64,000 bases of DNA, from assembly GCA_013076295.1 (NCBI GenBank), contig RQOL01000718.1, positions 1,860,001-1,924,000 on the forward strand, read 5' to 3'. Below the pieces are notes generated by a model that made no database searches, was not told where the DNA came from, and was given only the letters and a program-made list of their open reading frames with translations. Position numbers and translations under genes: made by a program. Origin of the DNA: Sanderia malayensis (Eukaryota; Cnidaria; Scyphozoa; Semaeostomeae; Pelagiidae). This document shows positions 23,712 through 36,507 of the stretch, in pieces; positions within the stretch are counted from its first letter, which is position 1, and every line of letters starts with the position of its first letter.

Positions 23712-26700
23712 CTGCAGAGTCGAAACGAATCAATTAACTGTATTGTGTAATGCACTACGACTTAGGCAATAACATCACGCCGCTTGTATTTAATGTTGTT
23801 TGATATAGTCCGTGTCGTCGTAATCGTAGAAAGACTAACTTTTTTCGCCAGCATTTCTGTTTGTCAACATTATGCCAAATCAATCGCGATTATTGCATGA
23901 ACGAAGAAGCAAAGGTGTCGTCGTTATTATGTTAATCGTCGCGAACAAGCGATCGATGACTCGGCAATTTGTTTTCTTCTAGGCCAATATCCGTCGTCAT
24001 ATACTCACAGTCGTAAAATCGATGGCTTCTTGTATATAAGTTGATATCTGCTTGTCACTATAGATGGCGTCTAATATGTGAAATGAATATAGCAGGTGTA
24101 TGAGTTTCATGGATACAAGACGGATCTGAACTTTGACACGGGGGTATAGTTACCTTGCACACACAGAACAGAACACAAGTGTGAGCTTCCAACTTCAACT
24201 GACGTAAATAGCAATGCCTTGTAATGATTTAGAATAATTGTCTTGGGCTAGCTGGGTGCTTAGTTGCTTGGTTGATCTTGTGTTAATTTTTCATTGTTCA
24301 ACTATAATGCCATTGTGTCCATGTGAGCCTACGATTTGAGAAACAAAATATGTGATATAGGCCTGTGTGCTATGTGTTTGCTGTTGAACCAACCGCTGCT
24401 TACATATGACTTTCAGTTGAAAAGAGTTGAACCGTGGAGTTATTATCATTAATATACACTTTTGTTCTGTAACAATTACGCGGTGGGCAATTAAGCCAAA
24501 CTGGGTGATCTTATCAAATTTTACCTAGTCGAGGATCTACGAAAACGCAATCGCCCCTCGAAAACTGAATGTGTGTCCCCTTCAGGTTATTTTAAGCACT
24601 GCATAGAAATTCCAATAAAGCAGGGGAAATATCTAACCGAACCGAAGCATACAACTTGGCAACCAGCGTGTCAAGCGAGGCAAGCGCAGTAAGTTTTTGC
24701 AACAAATAATCTTTGTCGAATCAAACAATCGCAAAAGATAAGCCGAACGAAATTGCCTTTCTGCCAAATATCAATGACAACTGGAGTTTGTGTGAAAAGA
24801 ATTGACAATTCTAATCACGACTTTCCATCTTGGGAGGTATTTTCATTTTTCCGCTTTGATAAGCTTCGACCGAGAAAACTAATCAACGCATGACATGCTA
24901 GGGATTAGCTTTAACAACAAGAAAGATAATGCATAAAGCAATTTTCAATAGGCACATAACAAATAAAACTATATAGCTTTATTCTTGTTGCTATCATCTT
25001 CGACACAGGGGGGTTGTGTTGTGTTGTGTTGTGCCTTTGTGAAACCAGATCCACTTGCTCGCTGTACTGCGCTGTATGGGGCAAATTTGTTAAAATCACA
25101 AATAATGGCTTCGAACGGCTCAACACCACACTGAGATTGTTCCATAATGGCGGGGCATCCTGGAGATATTGTTCAGAGATTAAGATGCAAAAGGGTTTCT
25201 ATGGACCGTTTAGGAATCTCTTGAAATAAAAAGATTGTCGAAGAAAGTCGAAAGTCGTCTGTGTGGGAAAGAAATTATGTCAAAGAGATCTTCGCAAGAT
25301 AAAAAATGCTATCTATAAAGTGGCTGACGTCACTGGCATGGCAGGCTGTGGTGAAATCGAAGAGTGTGTTTGTTGGAATTATCGAAAATCAGACATATTG
25401 AAAAGGTCGCAAAATTAAAATTGCAAGACAACAACAACTGCTCTCAATGCAGATGACAATAATCGGTCAGTTGGTATGGTGACAAACAACTCATTGGTCA
25501 ATTGATAGAATGAACACTGTATGGCCACCCACTTGAGTTGAACAACCGGATACGTATTGTGTTGGACGGGTCCAAGCAATTGCTATTGCTATCAAGAAGA
25601 TGATAAAGACAATTGCAATGCTAATTGACTATATAACTATACCAGAGCCGCCCGTGGCACGACTCGACTCCAAAACACCACAACTCATGGATACCAAGAA
25701 GGGATGTGGGTCAGGTGGGAGGGAGAAATGGTGAGTGAGAGGGTGGTGTTATAACATGGTGCATGTAGCACTCGCTAAGCCAGAGGTTTTAGCATGGTAA
25801 GGCAAAACAAAAACCTGAAATGAAGAGAACTGCGTAGATTGGACCTGCATGAATAGTGAATGGGTATATTAATTGAATTAGAATTTATTCAATATCACAG
25901 CTGGCTGTACGGCTTGCTTGCGTCCATAAATGTTAAAAGTGGAGCTAAATATGGAAACAGCCTACAGGTGGCCTCATTCAAATCGAGGAAGAATATAGAC
26001 AAAACAAAAGCCACTTCGGCAAGGCAATTTCGCACAAACACACATACACACACAGAAAAAGCAGGTTTTGATAATAGCAATCTCGCCTCAGCCAACATTC
26101 ATTCGATTATGGATATTGAGAGCAGGAAAAGGGGGGAGATACAGTGTGGGTTTGGTGTCAGCAGCGGCTTTTCGCAGTTTGAACAATGAAGTATGTAAAA
26201 GATAAAGGAATAGGATAAAAGATATTATATTTATATCTCTGTGGTAAAAGAACGCTGTGTCGTTATCACAGCTCGGAGGGACTCAATGAGTCAGTCACAT
26301 GTTGCAAGATTTTTGCGGTATTTCGTAGCTTGTAAATGGTAGAAACGGTTTTTGTACACGCATTTTTTTTATAAGGAACCGTTTATAAGGAATCTACATG
26401 TAGAAGGTCAAAAAACTTAAGGAACTTTTGCTACTAAAGGCTAAATCATTAAGGAACTTTTAATTTTGAATATATTTATATTTCCGCACAATTTACAATT
26501 AGGAAACCGGTTTCGTTGATTTTCAATACTTTTGCATTACATGAAGCTTCTTCGTGTTTTTACCTGTTATCTTTTCACAAGTTTATAGCAAAACGTTGAA
26601 TTTAAATGCTTTTCTTGCGTCTGTACTAATTATGTCCACTAAATGGGAACTTAAAATTAAGGAACTATTAAGGAACTTTTAGAACTACAAAATGGCCAAA

Positions 26701-27329
26701 AGAGGTCTCAAAATAAGGAACTTAAAGAACTAGGCCCGAGCTAGGTTCCTTATAAAAAAAAGCGTGTATCGTAGGGAGTGGCTTAAAACTTGCAAGCAAT
26801 CTCACCGTCGCAATAGGTCACACATTACAGACGGTGATTGTTAGGAACAAATGTGAAGTAATGCAACTTACTTTTACTTGTAAAATAAGTATGTTGGTTG
26901 TTACTTTGTTCTTACCGATCTCATCTCATTGCAAAATTCCAAACGCTCTCTACGCATCACTGCAAAAGAAGAAACACAGTTTGAAACATGGCAATTTAAC
27001 TTCAAACAATGTGAAACCTTCCATTTATAGATTGTTATTGTTGAAATCAGTTTATGGTTATTTCATTTAACATAGGCTCAGGAAATATTCTAAAAAAATT
27101 ATTTTTTTATCGGATATTTTAATTGATTATAATAACTTCTTCTTACATAAAAACAAGCTACAAAATTACGATTAACTACAGTTAATTAACTATAATTAGC
27201 TTTCACTTTAGTCAAATGATATGGCATTTGATAGCAATGTGGTTAATTGCGGTGATTAAATAGACAGAAAAAGGGGGGTGCATTTTGCAATTTACGCTAG
27301 TGAACCATTTAAATTAGCACCAACACGTT
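23712..27329. other. Intergenic region between adenylyl cyclase 5' end and ARM/FN3 gene 3' end
   Basis: About 3.6 kb. It should contain the cyclase promoter and perhaps a 5' exon. A perfect CRE (TGACGTCA) lies at 25325-25332 and an inverted-repeat element at 26355-26768. Open frames at 24911-25229 and 25860-26189 lack exon boundaries or recognisable motifs. Confidence 0.45.
26355..26768. mobile_element. MITE-like element with ~25-bp terminal inverted repeats
   Basis: The left end reads TACACGCATTTTTTTT then ATAAGGAACC. The right end reads GGTTCCTTAT then AAAAAAAAGCGTGTA, the reverse complement of the left end with one or two differences. The 414-bp interior is AT-rich, repeats AAGGAACTTTT-like blocks several times and has no coding frame. 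No clear target duplication was seen. Confidence 0.8.
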
Positions 27330-30300
27330 TCATCTTTGTTTTCCTCCTCTACCAAGAAGTACTTTTTGTTCTGGCCTCTTTTCTTGTATCGAAGTTAACT
27401 TCGTGCTACCATTTCTCGATGTATCACAACGACTCGAACTTGATTTTGATTGGCTACTGTTGCGTTTGTTTACGTTAGTACTCTTCTCTGATTGGCTCTT
27501 GCTCGTGGTGAAACTTCGATATGATTGACTGCCTGAGGAGGAGCTTTTTATCGACCGTGATGTGGTTGGTAATGAAGATGATTCATGCTTGCTTAACCAC
27601 GCCAGAAGATCTTCCTTCGTTTTCCATGGCCTTGACTTCCATCCTTTGCTTACCAACGGCGTTCTTTTTGTGGCTGGCTCACTTTCGCATTTTCCCTCGT
27701 TAGTCCACGCAACAACCTTCAAAATCAATCAGCAAACTTCACATTAACAACTCTTATAATGCCCAAAATACAATCACTAACGTACAGCATCTACAATTGG
27801 AGCTTTCCTATGAAAAACACTTCTGATACGAATGTACAAAAATCTTGAATTGCAACACCTGTGTTGTTGCTGAAACTTCCTTTGCAAGAACAGAATAATA
27901 AATCATTTTTGTTGTCAGCTCACAGAAACAACAAAATTTGATTTATACACCTGACAATGGTGTTGTCGTTATGCGACAAGGTATGTCGCTGTTTTGCAAC
28001 GCTTGCGTTTAATAAGTCATTTAATATAGTTGACAGGAAAAAATGGAAATTAATATAACGTTGCACACAAACTTACGTTAAACTCGTATTCTGTATCGGG
28101 CTGTAACATGCTGATTAAACATCTCCTGTCCAAGCCATAGTAGTGTCTCTGCCAGAAAAGCACAAACAATGTTAAACTGCAGTCAAAATGCAGAACTGAA
28201 TATCAACGAAAAATAAAAGAGAGAAAACATTGACGTGCACACTTGTTTTTCAAGAAACATTGACGTGCACACTTGTTTATGAGAAACATTGACGTGCACA
28301 CGCTTATATTGGTGTTTATGGGAACAATGAGGTTTAAAATTGCAGAGACAAACAATAGACATTTCAGAACAACAATCAAGAGCGATCAAGAGCCTCAGGG
28401 TTCGAAAAATGGACAGCAAAACATGAGCAAAAGTCTAAGCAAGTGAACTAGAATATACAAAAAGCTTTTCTTTTAATTACATGATGTAGAGCAGGGACGG
28501 TAGGAAGCATCTAAAAACAGCGGGAAGGGGGCAGGTTAAAAAAGAACACATGACCACTGCCAAGCCATTCACTTTTCGATTTAGAAGAGACAATATTGGG
28601 TTTGAAAGAGACACTTTCATAGTTTGCCAAAAAGTGGGGGCATGGGCTCTCTGCCCCCCCCCCCAGTTCCTACGTCCCTGATGTAGAACTCAAAGATGGA
28701 ATTCTCAAATAACAAAAAGGGGTCTCGCAAAGCACTCTTCACCTTTCCGTCAACAAGAAGTTCATATCCATTGATTCGACCAATAGGAGCAATCGGTGCA
28801 GTCCACGTGGCTAGAATCTCACGTGGACCAATGGCAATCAGCTTTGGCTTGCTTGGAGCATACAGATCTGTTGAATAAAAACACTGTGAAAATTCTCTTC
28901 ATTTACATATCTCCCATTTGCAAGAAAACTCAAAAGTGAACAAACCCCCTCGATTCATATTACTTTACATTGTTTACTGATGGGTTAGAAGAACCAGCCA
29001 GGGGTGAAATAATAGGACCGCACTTTCAAATAAAAAGAAAATAAAAGCTATTGTAGAGGTCAAAGAGGGGAGGGATAGGAAAAACGGATGAATGATACCT
29101 TGTCTCAGGGTTCGAACAGTTAACATTGCCTTCTCTCCTTCGCCTCGTTTTGTTATAGCTGATACCTACAATAGGGAACCAAATTCCACCGTAGGCTTAC
29201 GAACGTTAACATAAAAGTCAATATGAATATTCGTCTAGATACAGGACAATGGTACATAAAATGAGACTTCTTAGTGACTCTATGTACAGCATGCATACCT
29301 CAAACGTGTATTCAGTATCTGGTTTAAGATTCCCAGCAATATGATAGGTGTAGACTGGTTCATATCGAATATCTCGATCTGGAAATGAAACATGTTCAGT
29401 AAGGCAACATATCACAAATCTTCAATCACACTTCCAAAAAAAATATCTTTACAACGCATGTTATATATAATCTATGAGCACATGAAAACTTACTATTTTC
29501 ACAAACTTTATATCCGCTCAAAACACCATACACTCTTTCCGGTCGGTGCCATTCAAACTTGACTTGTGATGCGGTGATAGAAACAGCGCGTAACCCTCTT
29601 GGTTCACTGGATACTTGAAGCGAAACAGCAACAAAAATTTAGCACGTAATGATTAAAAAAAGGATGGCTTTTAGTAGCAAATTACTCTAGAGTTCCTGCG
29701 ATAGATATACAATATGCAATACGTGACTGTGGAATGAGATATGAACAGAAAACGAAAAATGCTTTACCTGCTCTGAAAGTTGTGGCCGAAGCTACTTCGC
29801 TGAAAGAACTTTCTTCATCCTCGTTAGTCCAGGCTCGAATTTTAAACTCGTAATTGGTCATCTCCTTCAGATCTGACATGATATAGCTTGTTTCCTGGCC
29901 TTCGTAGACCATTTCATCACCTAAGCAAAAGCATTTTATACATAGCAGACTAGAATATCTAATCGATGTAAGATAAAGTTACACCAACAACAACAACAAC
30001 AACAACAACAAAAACAACAGCCACAACACCAACAACAACAACAACAGCCACAACAACAACAACGGTAAAAACAGGATAAGTTGACCTGTTACAAGAGAAT
30101 CGGTCGCTACAGGGATGGTACAACTGATTTGATGGAAATTTGCTGAAATGAGAGACAAGAAAAACGTACCCAAATATAGACCATAAGTGACTGGGAGGCC
30201 ACTTCTTGGCGTAGATTTGTCCCAATTTATCAGCATTGAGTGTGCATCCAGAACTATAAAAAACAAAAAGAAATTAATGGTAAGAACAAACAATGTTCGT

Positions 30301-33300
30301 TAAACAACACGATACAGATACAGCAGATACACACAAAGAGAAGGGGGTATAGAAACACAACACCGATACAGCAAATATAGAGAGAGAGAGGGATATAGAA
30401 ACGCGACATAGACAAAGCAAACACAGAGAGAGGGGACTATAGAAACACGACACAGATACAGCAAATACAGAGAGAGAGAGAGGGGGATATCGAAACATGA
30501 TCAGTATTAGGTGCATATAATTATCTACCTTGAACTTTTGGTTTTTCTGGGGTTTGAAGCAGTAGATTTTTAAGTGTCATGTGTGCTTCTTTTCGATATG
30601 CATAGCTGATTGCAGGATTTGTTAAAACACGCTGCAACATAGAAGCACAATCGCGCATTACAAATCAGAGCCTTGATTGCAATCTGGGCTTAACAATAAC
30701 AGGAGTAAATTGAAATGAAGCTAAAAGCTTTACCCTGAGTGTTGGCTTCACCAGTGGGTGATCCTTTTGTCTCAAATACCCTTCTTTTTCTTCGGCAAGA
30801 TGACGTAATCCACTATAACAAGAAATTAAACACGTAAGGCCTTGATATAAACTACTAGCGATATGTTCTGTGTACATCGGAAATCGAGAAATTCATGCTG
30901 GTGTAGACAGCACCTCTTATTTTACAGGCCGTCACAAATAAAGATGTTGTCTCACTTCATGCAGTAAAGTTGTTGTTTTACTCTAGGCAATATGAAGGCT
31001 TAAAGAGGTATATGAAGTCTCGTGGAGGAGCATAAAGTCTTATAAAGGATTATGAAAGCATATGAAGGCAGTCAGGGGTATATGTAAAGGGTTATAATAA
31101 TACAATAGCACAATAAAAACAACTACCTCCAACAACACTTAGCAATATGTACTCATATTTTGCTCTTAAATACGTCTTGTCGCTTAGTTGCACGCAGCAA
31201 CAATTATGTGTAGTTTGTATGGAAGTACGTTGAAGTAGATAAAAGGTCTTTGACTTACGCTGCAGCGAATTTGGCAGTTTCTTCATCTGAATGCATCAAG
31301 AGTTTCGACATGGTCAAGAGAATCCTGTCGATATCTGGGTGTCGAAGCAGGCGATCTTGTCCAATTTGTTTGTTGGCGATATTTCGAAGGGCGAAACAAG
31401 CATTCTTACTACAGCCTTCATCTTCACTGCATAACATGATAAGCAGGGACGAAAACTGGAAAGCAGAAAACAGAAAGAACTAGCTAAAAGCATGTTATTA
31501 TCGTTCAGTGTTTTTCTTTTTAGCTCTAGATGCATAATCAATGCTGATAAATTGGAACGAAATCACGCCCAGATATGGACTAAAAGAAAATGAACCCAGA
31601 GGCCCTTGGAATGTGACATCGGCAATGAAAACTGTTAGTACTTGAAGTAGAAAAGCAATAAGCAATGATAAAAATAATAATCATCATAGCTTGCACTGTG
31701 ATTCTTTATTTATAATGTTATAACTCACCATTTCATTTGAATCCCTTGAGGACAAAACGTTCTTCAATCCAGGTCCTTTGTCGCAGATATGAGCCAATGC
31801 ATACGCACTATTCATTCCAATACCTAGAAGAAAGTAAACCAACTGATCATCCACGAGTGCATAAACAAAGGATAAGAATGCGAAACAACTGAGAAGTTAA
31901 CGAGAAGACATATTCGTCACCTTCTTTGTCCACGCCGAGTGATTTGATCAATTGACTCACAATGAATTTAGAATTGCGAAAGTTTAAAATCCTGCTGCAA
32001 CCTTCCTCTGACAAGCAAATCCTGAAACAGAAATAAATAGCACTCGGTCTATTATCACACATCATTCAAGCTGGTTTGCAACTTAGCTGCTGTAATTAGC
32101 TGTATGTTGGTAACTGTAATTAGCAGGAAGCTTAGCTAACATTTTTGAAATCTTGAAAGCAAATAAACAGTACCGCACAATATGACTAACAAATAAAAGC
32201 ATAAAGATACCTTGCCAGTGCCAGAGAACAGTTGCTGGCCAATAAATGCTTTTTCGATGTCAATGATTTGGCGAGTAAATGCAAAACCCAATCAAAGGAA
32301 GGCTGGCGTAATGCCCACGTGCGACCAACTTCAGTCTCTACCTACACGCAATAAAACGAATGGTTTGATCATTTTCTATGAAGCTATATGTTTCTCCTAT
32401 ACGCTAATTTGAGTATCACAACACGAGTCTCTTGCAACGCCCCTTCGTGTGGTTTAATCATGTGTAATGCATATGCAGGGTTCACATGTGAGTTCAGAGA
32501 AGAGAGTGTGGCTACCAATTAGCTTTGTGATTAGTTCATGTTTGGTTATGTTCTAAGAAGGACGTCTCTCTCTCTCGTATGCATCTATATCCAGTACGGA
32601 CCATTACATCTCTGACACATAGCATAGGAATACTACAATATGCATTACTTTACTACACTTGTAAGATAAGAAACATTGGCTGAAAATCATATACAAACAT
32701 TACCATAACTGACAGTGTCCCAGAGGAGTTGATGGCGGCTTTCTCGTTACCAGACTCCATGATGGCGGTCAGATTTGGGAGAATGTACTTGTGTTGATCC
32801 AGTTTGTGTGGGTCGGAAAAGAGGCGAAATATCTTGTCTTTGCCAACATCTGTGTCCAAAATGGCCCCGAGCACGTATGCTGCATTGCCAGAGACGCTAA
32901 AAGAGCGACGGAAACATTTAATTGTGGTCCAAAACATAGAGGTTTAAATCGCTATACTCGCAGTAAAGCAAACCACGCCTCTTTGGGAAAACTGCCTTTA
33001 CATATCACTCTACCGCTTATATTTTCGAACGTATCCTGGCATATACTTTTTGACCGGACCCTATGTACACCACTAGCTAAAATAGTTATGAAAGTGGCCT
33101 TTCTACGGGGAATGTTTGTTGAACTAACAAACGGTATCGTCAAAATCATAGAACATCCGGAAAAGCAAGACCGATTTGCGCAAAATATCAACACGTTATG
33201 CTACGCTTTATCAAGCAATATTGGGAATTTTTAATTAATCGTGGATTTTAATTAAAAATTGTTAGAGGAAAGTAATTATACATATATGTGCATATATACG

Positions 33301-35952
33301 TTTTATAAGAAAGTAGTAAGTTGACTTTTCAAAACGCGCAAAATATATAGTGATTGCACCTCCGCCAATACACATGGTCAGAAATTTAAAACTTTTGAAT
33401 TGTTGCCATGGGAAATTGCCAAGAACGTTTGAGCACTGCTCTGAACAGTACTCAAACTTTCTCATAGCGAGAGGGAAATGCAATGATTTATTATGAAGAT
33501 AATTACGATTTCAGTTGATAAATTATCAACAACCTGCAATCATATGCAATAGACTTGAATATTAATAAATGTAACTCATTACTAATTTATTCCAGCAAAA
33601 AATTGCGCTGTTCGCTGTCTATTATGGTCACCTTGAACTTCAAATAATTTCAAATCTGGCTGCTTAAACACATGGATCAACTGAAATACATCGAAAAGAC
33701 CTTCCACGCACTCTCGATTAATCAAAAGTGACGCTCAAGTTTTAGATTTGAGCTGGAAATGAAAAAATAGCTGCATTGCGACCTCCGTAACCCATTCAAT
33801 ATCAACTCCTATGCATGAAGTGTAAAATAATGATCTCTTGGAATGGAAGTGGAAAGAATAACTGAATAATTCAATTGACGAATACTCTAGAATGCAGACC
33901 TCTGTCATTCCCCACTCAGATTCTCTAGAACAATCAATGTATATTTACAATAGGAAATGTTTCATGCAGTACTGTCTTTCGGGAAAAAACCCAGTTGAAG
34001 CATGATGTCTTAATCATAATTTCGTTGTAAACTAGACTGAAAACAAGAAACACTCTCCTCTAGCCTTGTTATTTACAGGCAAAAATAGCATGGCTGAATG
34101 TTACTTGTACATGCACACGTTAGTCTCACTCGAGTAAAGCTGAAAATAGCACCGCGCCAAACATCAATAACATCAAAACAAAAAGAGCAAAGTAAAAAAA
34201 ATAAACAAGTCAACTAACAAACAAACAAATGATTACCTCGGTGCGTGAAGATTCTTTGTGTCCATAATTTGAATGATACCCCAGATGAGATCTTCAAATT
34301 GTTCATGGTTAATCATTTGATACGGAACAAGAAGAGGGTGCTCATGAAGATCCTCCACTAGTCTCTCCAGAACAATTTCCGTTGATTCATTGTGAACGAC
34401 GAGACTTTGCAGTGCTCTATTCAAAACTCTTCTTCCAGTGTGGGTCAGCATATTCTCTTCCTGATCTTTCAGTCTTCCAGTATTTGCGAACTCTCTTCTT
34501 CCAGTCCTTTTCCTCTGATCTGATAGATTCTTCCCCTGTGAAGAAACTGTGACACGAAGTCTCAAACGCTTGCGTACAGCGTGCGTCTCTCACCAGCCAA
34601 ACATAGCCAACTTCATATAGCTACTGAAACGACTATTGCATCAAATACATGACAAATTTTCCACCCATGGAAACGTACATAGCAATCCTCGAATAGAACC
34701 GAAAGCTGCGTCAGACAGAGAATAACATGCATGAGACGGGGGTATGAATGGTGATGCACTTGTCATTCAAACAACATGGTGATATCTGTGCTCAAAGTCA
34801 GCTCAAAACACAGAATGCGCAGCGCTAGTGCAATAAAATACACCATGGAAATTTTACCGTGCTGCACGTAAAAACACAATCTAATAAACCCCGGCCATAC
34901 TGTATCAGTAAGATATTTGTTGTTCTGGTCAAAGCTGTATTGATACTGATAAATAAGCGTAGACCCATCAGTGCAGCATATACAGGAAAGCACCGAAACT
35001 CGCACCTCGGATAACACGAAGTAATTTGTATCCCCCTTGAAAGCTTACAACTACGTTCTAACACAGGATAACTCCAACATTCGTTTACAATGTTATAACT
35101 TATAAATTAATATAATATAGTTAAAACGAAAACAATTCTCATCAGCCCCTTTGCGAGTTTGAATTATCGGAATTTTGCTGTATTTCTACCTGCGGTGGCC
35201 TATTATATCAGCCAGAGAGATACATGCTATAGTGAATGAAAGCACGAAGCAGCCCCCCTGCGAGAAGACCAGATCGAGTCAGGTGCCTGCATTCACTTGA
35301 TAATAAACGAACAACTCCAAACATATCAAATAATTATGAACTCTCACAGACACTTGTTTGTTTGCCCAATGAGCAAGCAATTGAAATTGTCAAAGAATCT
35401 GCAGTGATGAACATCTATTTATTATCCGTGGGTGTTGCGCTTGAAAGTTTATTATATACCGAATGAATCAATCTTGATCGTATATGGGAATTGTTTTGTT
35501 CTCGCGCAAGTGGTGCAGACGGTCCCCTCTACTCAACTAAGCAACGCTTTCAAATAATGGCGTATGTGATTCAATGTGTACACATTGATGGATCGGAAAC
35601 AGAACTTAGTATAAACCCAGAAGCAACGTGGATAATAAATTATAGACATAAAATACTAAAATAACATAACAAAACATAATAAAATATATATTATGTTATC
35701 GAGTCATCAGAATAGTCTGTTGATGATTACGAAAGCATAAAACTCGGAGTAACAGAGAACTAAGTCTACTTTCTTGCTTCTTTTATATTATTGCTCTGCA
35801 CTACTGTACGTCGAGCACTGTGATGTCAGTATACGCATCTATAATGTTATATACATATTCATTATTCACATAGCTTCTGTTTTTACGCCTGGTTTCTATA
35901 TCGTCGCAAGCGTAGCATCACCGACCCACTGACTGCGACGCCTCACCGCCAT
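27330..35952 (-). CDS. Armadillo-repeat and fibronectin type III domain protein
   Basis: Seventeen coding exons on the minus strand: 35947-35952 (inferred), 34237-34535, 32704-32896, 32211-32341, 31921-32021, 31729-31823, 31259-31455, 30734-30812, 30529-30631, 30170-30253, 29768-29920, 29494-29613, 29299-29378, 29099-29165, 28743-28867, 28077-28148 and 27330-27716. The total of 2292 nt gives 763 residues. Residues ~60-395 form armadillo-type helical repeats (GNAAYVLGAILD, NEKAAINSSGTLSVM, SNCSLALAR, MNSAYALAHICD, SKNACFALRNIAN, AAAGLRHLAEE). Three FN3 domains follow at ~395-480, 481-569 and 570-665, with the typical W (MLINWDKS, VKFEWHRP, ILATWTAP) and L..xT.Y.F motifs. The last ~100 residues begin with GWKSRPWKTKEDLLAWL, then become Ser-rich and basic. 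No signal peptide or TM is seen, so it is probably intracellular. I do not recognise an ortholog. The start exon ATGGCG is inferred from a good donor (GTGAGG) with matching phase. Confidence 0.75.
28216..28310. repeat. Minisatellite, ~28-bp unit, three copies
   Basis: Three copies of GAAACATTGACGTGCACACT-type unit in an intron of the ARM/FN3 gene. Confidence 0.85.
28492..28680. mobile_element. Non-autonomous hAT-type element (MITE) with 8-bp target duplication
   Basis: Terminal inverted repeats CAGGGACGGTAGGAA (28492-28506) and TTCCTACGTCCCTG (28667-28680). The flanking 8-mers are ATGTAGAG (left) and ATGTAGAA (right), matching at 7 of 8. CAGGG-type termini plus an 8-bp duplication are the hallmarks of hAT transposons. 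The 189-bp interior has no coding capacity and a run of C near its right end. It sits in an intron of the ARM/FN3 gene, about 60 bp downstream of the donor of exon 28743-28867. Confidence 0.85.
29983..30065. repeat. (AAC)n trinucleotide tract
   Basis: AACAACAAC repeats interrupted by CCACAACACC, in an intron of the ARM/FN3 gene. Confidence 0.85.
30300..30492. repeat. Minisatellite, ~50-55-bp unit, about four copies
   Basis: Diverged tandem copies built from ACACGACACAGATACAGCAA and an AGAGAGAGGGGG block, in an intron of the ARM/FN3 gene. Confidence 0.8.
32897..34236. other. Large intron of the ARM/FN3 gene
   Basis: About 1.3 kb. The open frame on the plus strand up to 33234 is partly the shadow of the exon at 32704-32896 and partly intronic. 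Exon phases join without any extra exon here. Confidence 0.5.
34536..35946. other. First intron of the ARM/FN3 gene (inferred)
   Basis: About 1.4 kb between the inferred ATGGCG exon and exon 2. No protein-coding motif was seen in either strand. Confidence 0.35.
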
Positions 35953-36507
35953 TTGTAACGATATGGAAAGCAAGCTTCTTTTTATAAATTTTCTAAATTT
36001 TGTTTCGATCCAACCGAAGTGCATACGCTGCAGAAAACATTGATATATATAAATAGATTTGGAGCTGGAATATTCATTCCACCAGAACCCAACGTATGGC
36101 ATGCAGATAAATCAAAATCAGAAAACAAATATATTTACCTTCCGATTCGCTGTTTTAGAAAATCTAAAGCTAGAAAATAAACCAGTGTAGGTTGCAATTC
36201 GCTTAAATCTCAAATGAAATCATCTCTCTATAAAACAAGCTTCACAATGATCAGCTCAACTGCAGTGCTTTTACTAAACAACCTCGGCGTTAATTACGGA
36301 TGACAGGGGGCCTTTAGTAGAAAGGACCCTTTAAAAGGAGGCGTTTATTAGAAGCATTACAGTATACATACATGAAAAAATATTGGAACATGAAAATATG
36401 CTGGAATATGACTAAAAATCTAAAAAATCTTTTTTCCTATATTCGTTAACTTCTATTTACATACCAAATTAAGATTGTCTCGCCTTTGATGTTGCAATAA
36501 GGGCATT
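35953..36507. other. Intergenic region between ARM/FN3 5' end and SDR 3' end
   Basis: About 550 bp. It probably holds the ARM/FN3 promoter. It contains a solo end of the element family described at 56092-56207: GGCGTTTATTAGAAGCATTA near 36340-36364. Confidence 0.45.

Noticed and set aside
25860..26189. 109-residue plus-strand open frame
   Set aside because: No splice sites, domain or supporting composition; includes a CA-rich simple repeat.
32791..33234. 147-residue plus-strand open frame
   Set aside because: Its first third is the antisense of a well-phased ARM exon, and the rest is intronic without motif or splice sites. The ARM gene phases join without it.
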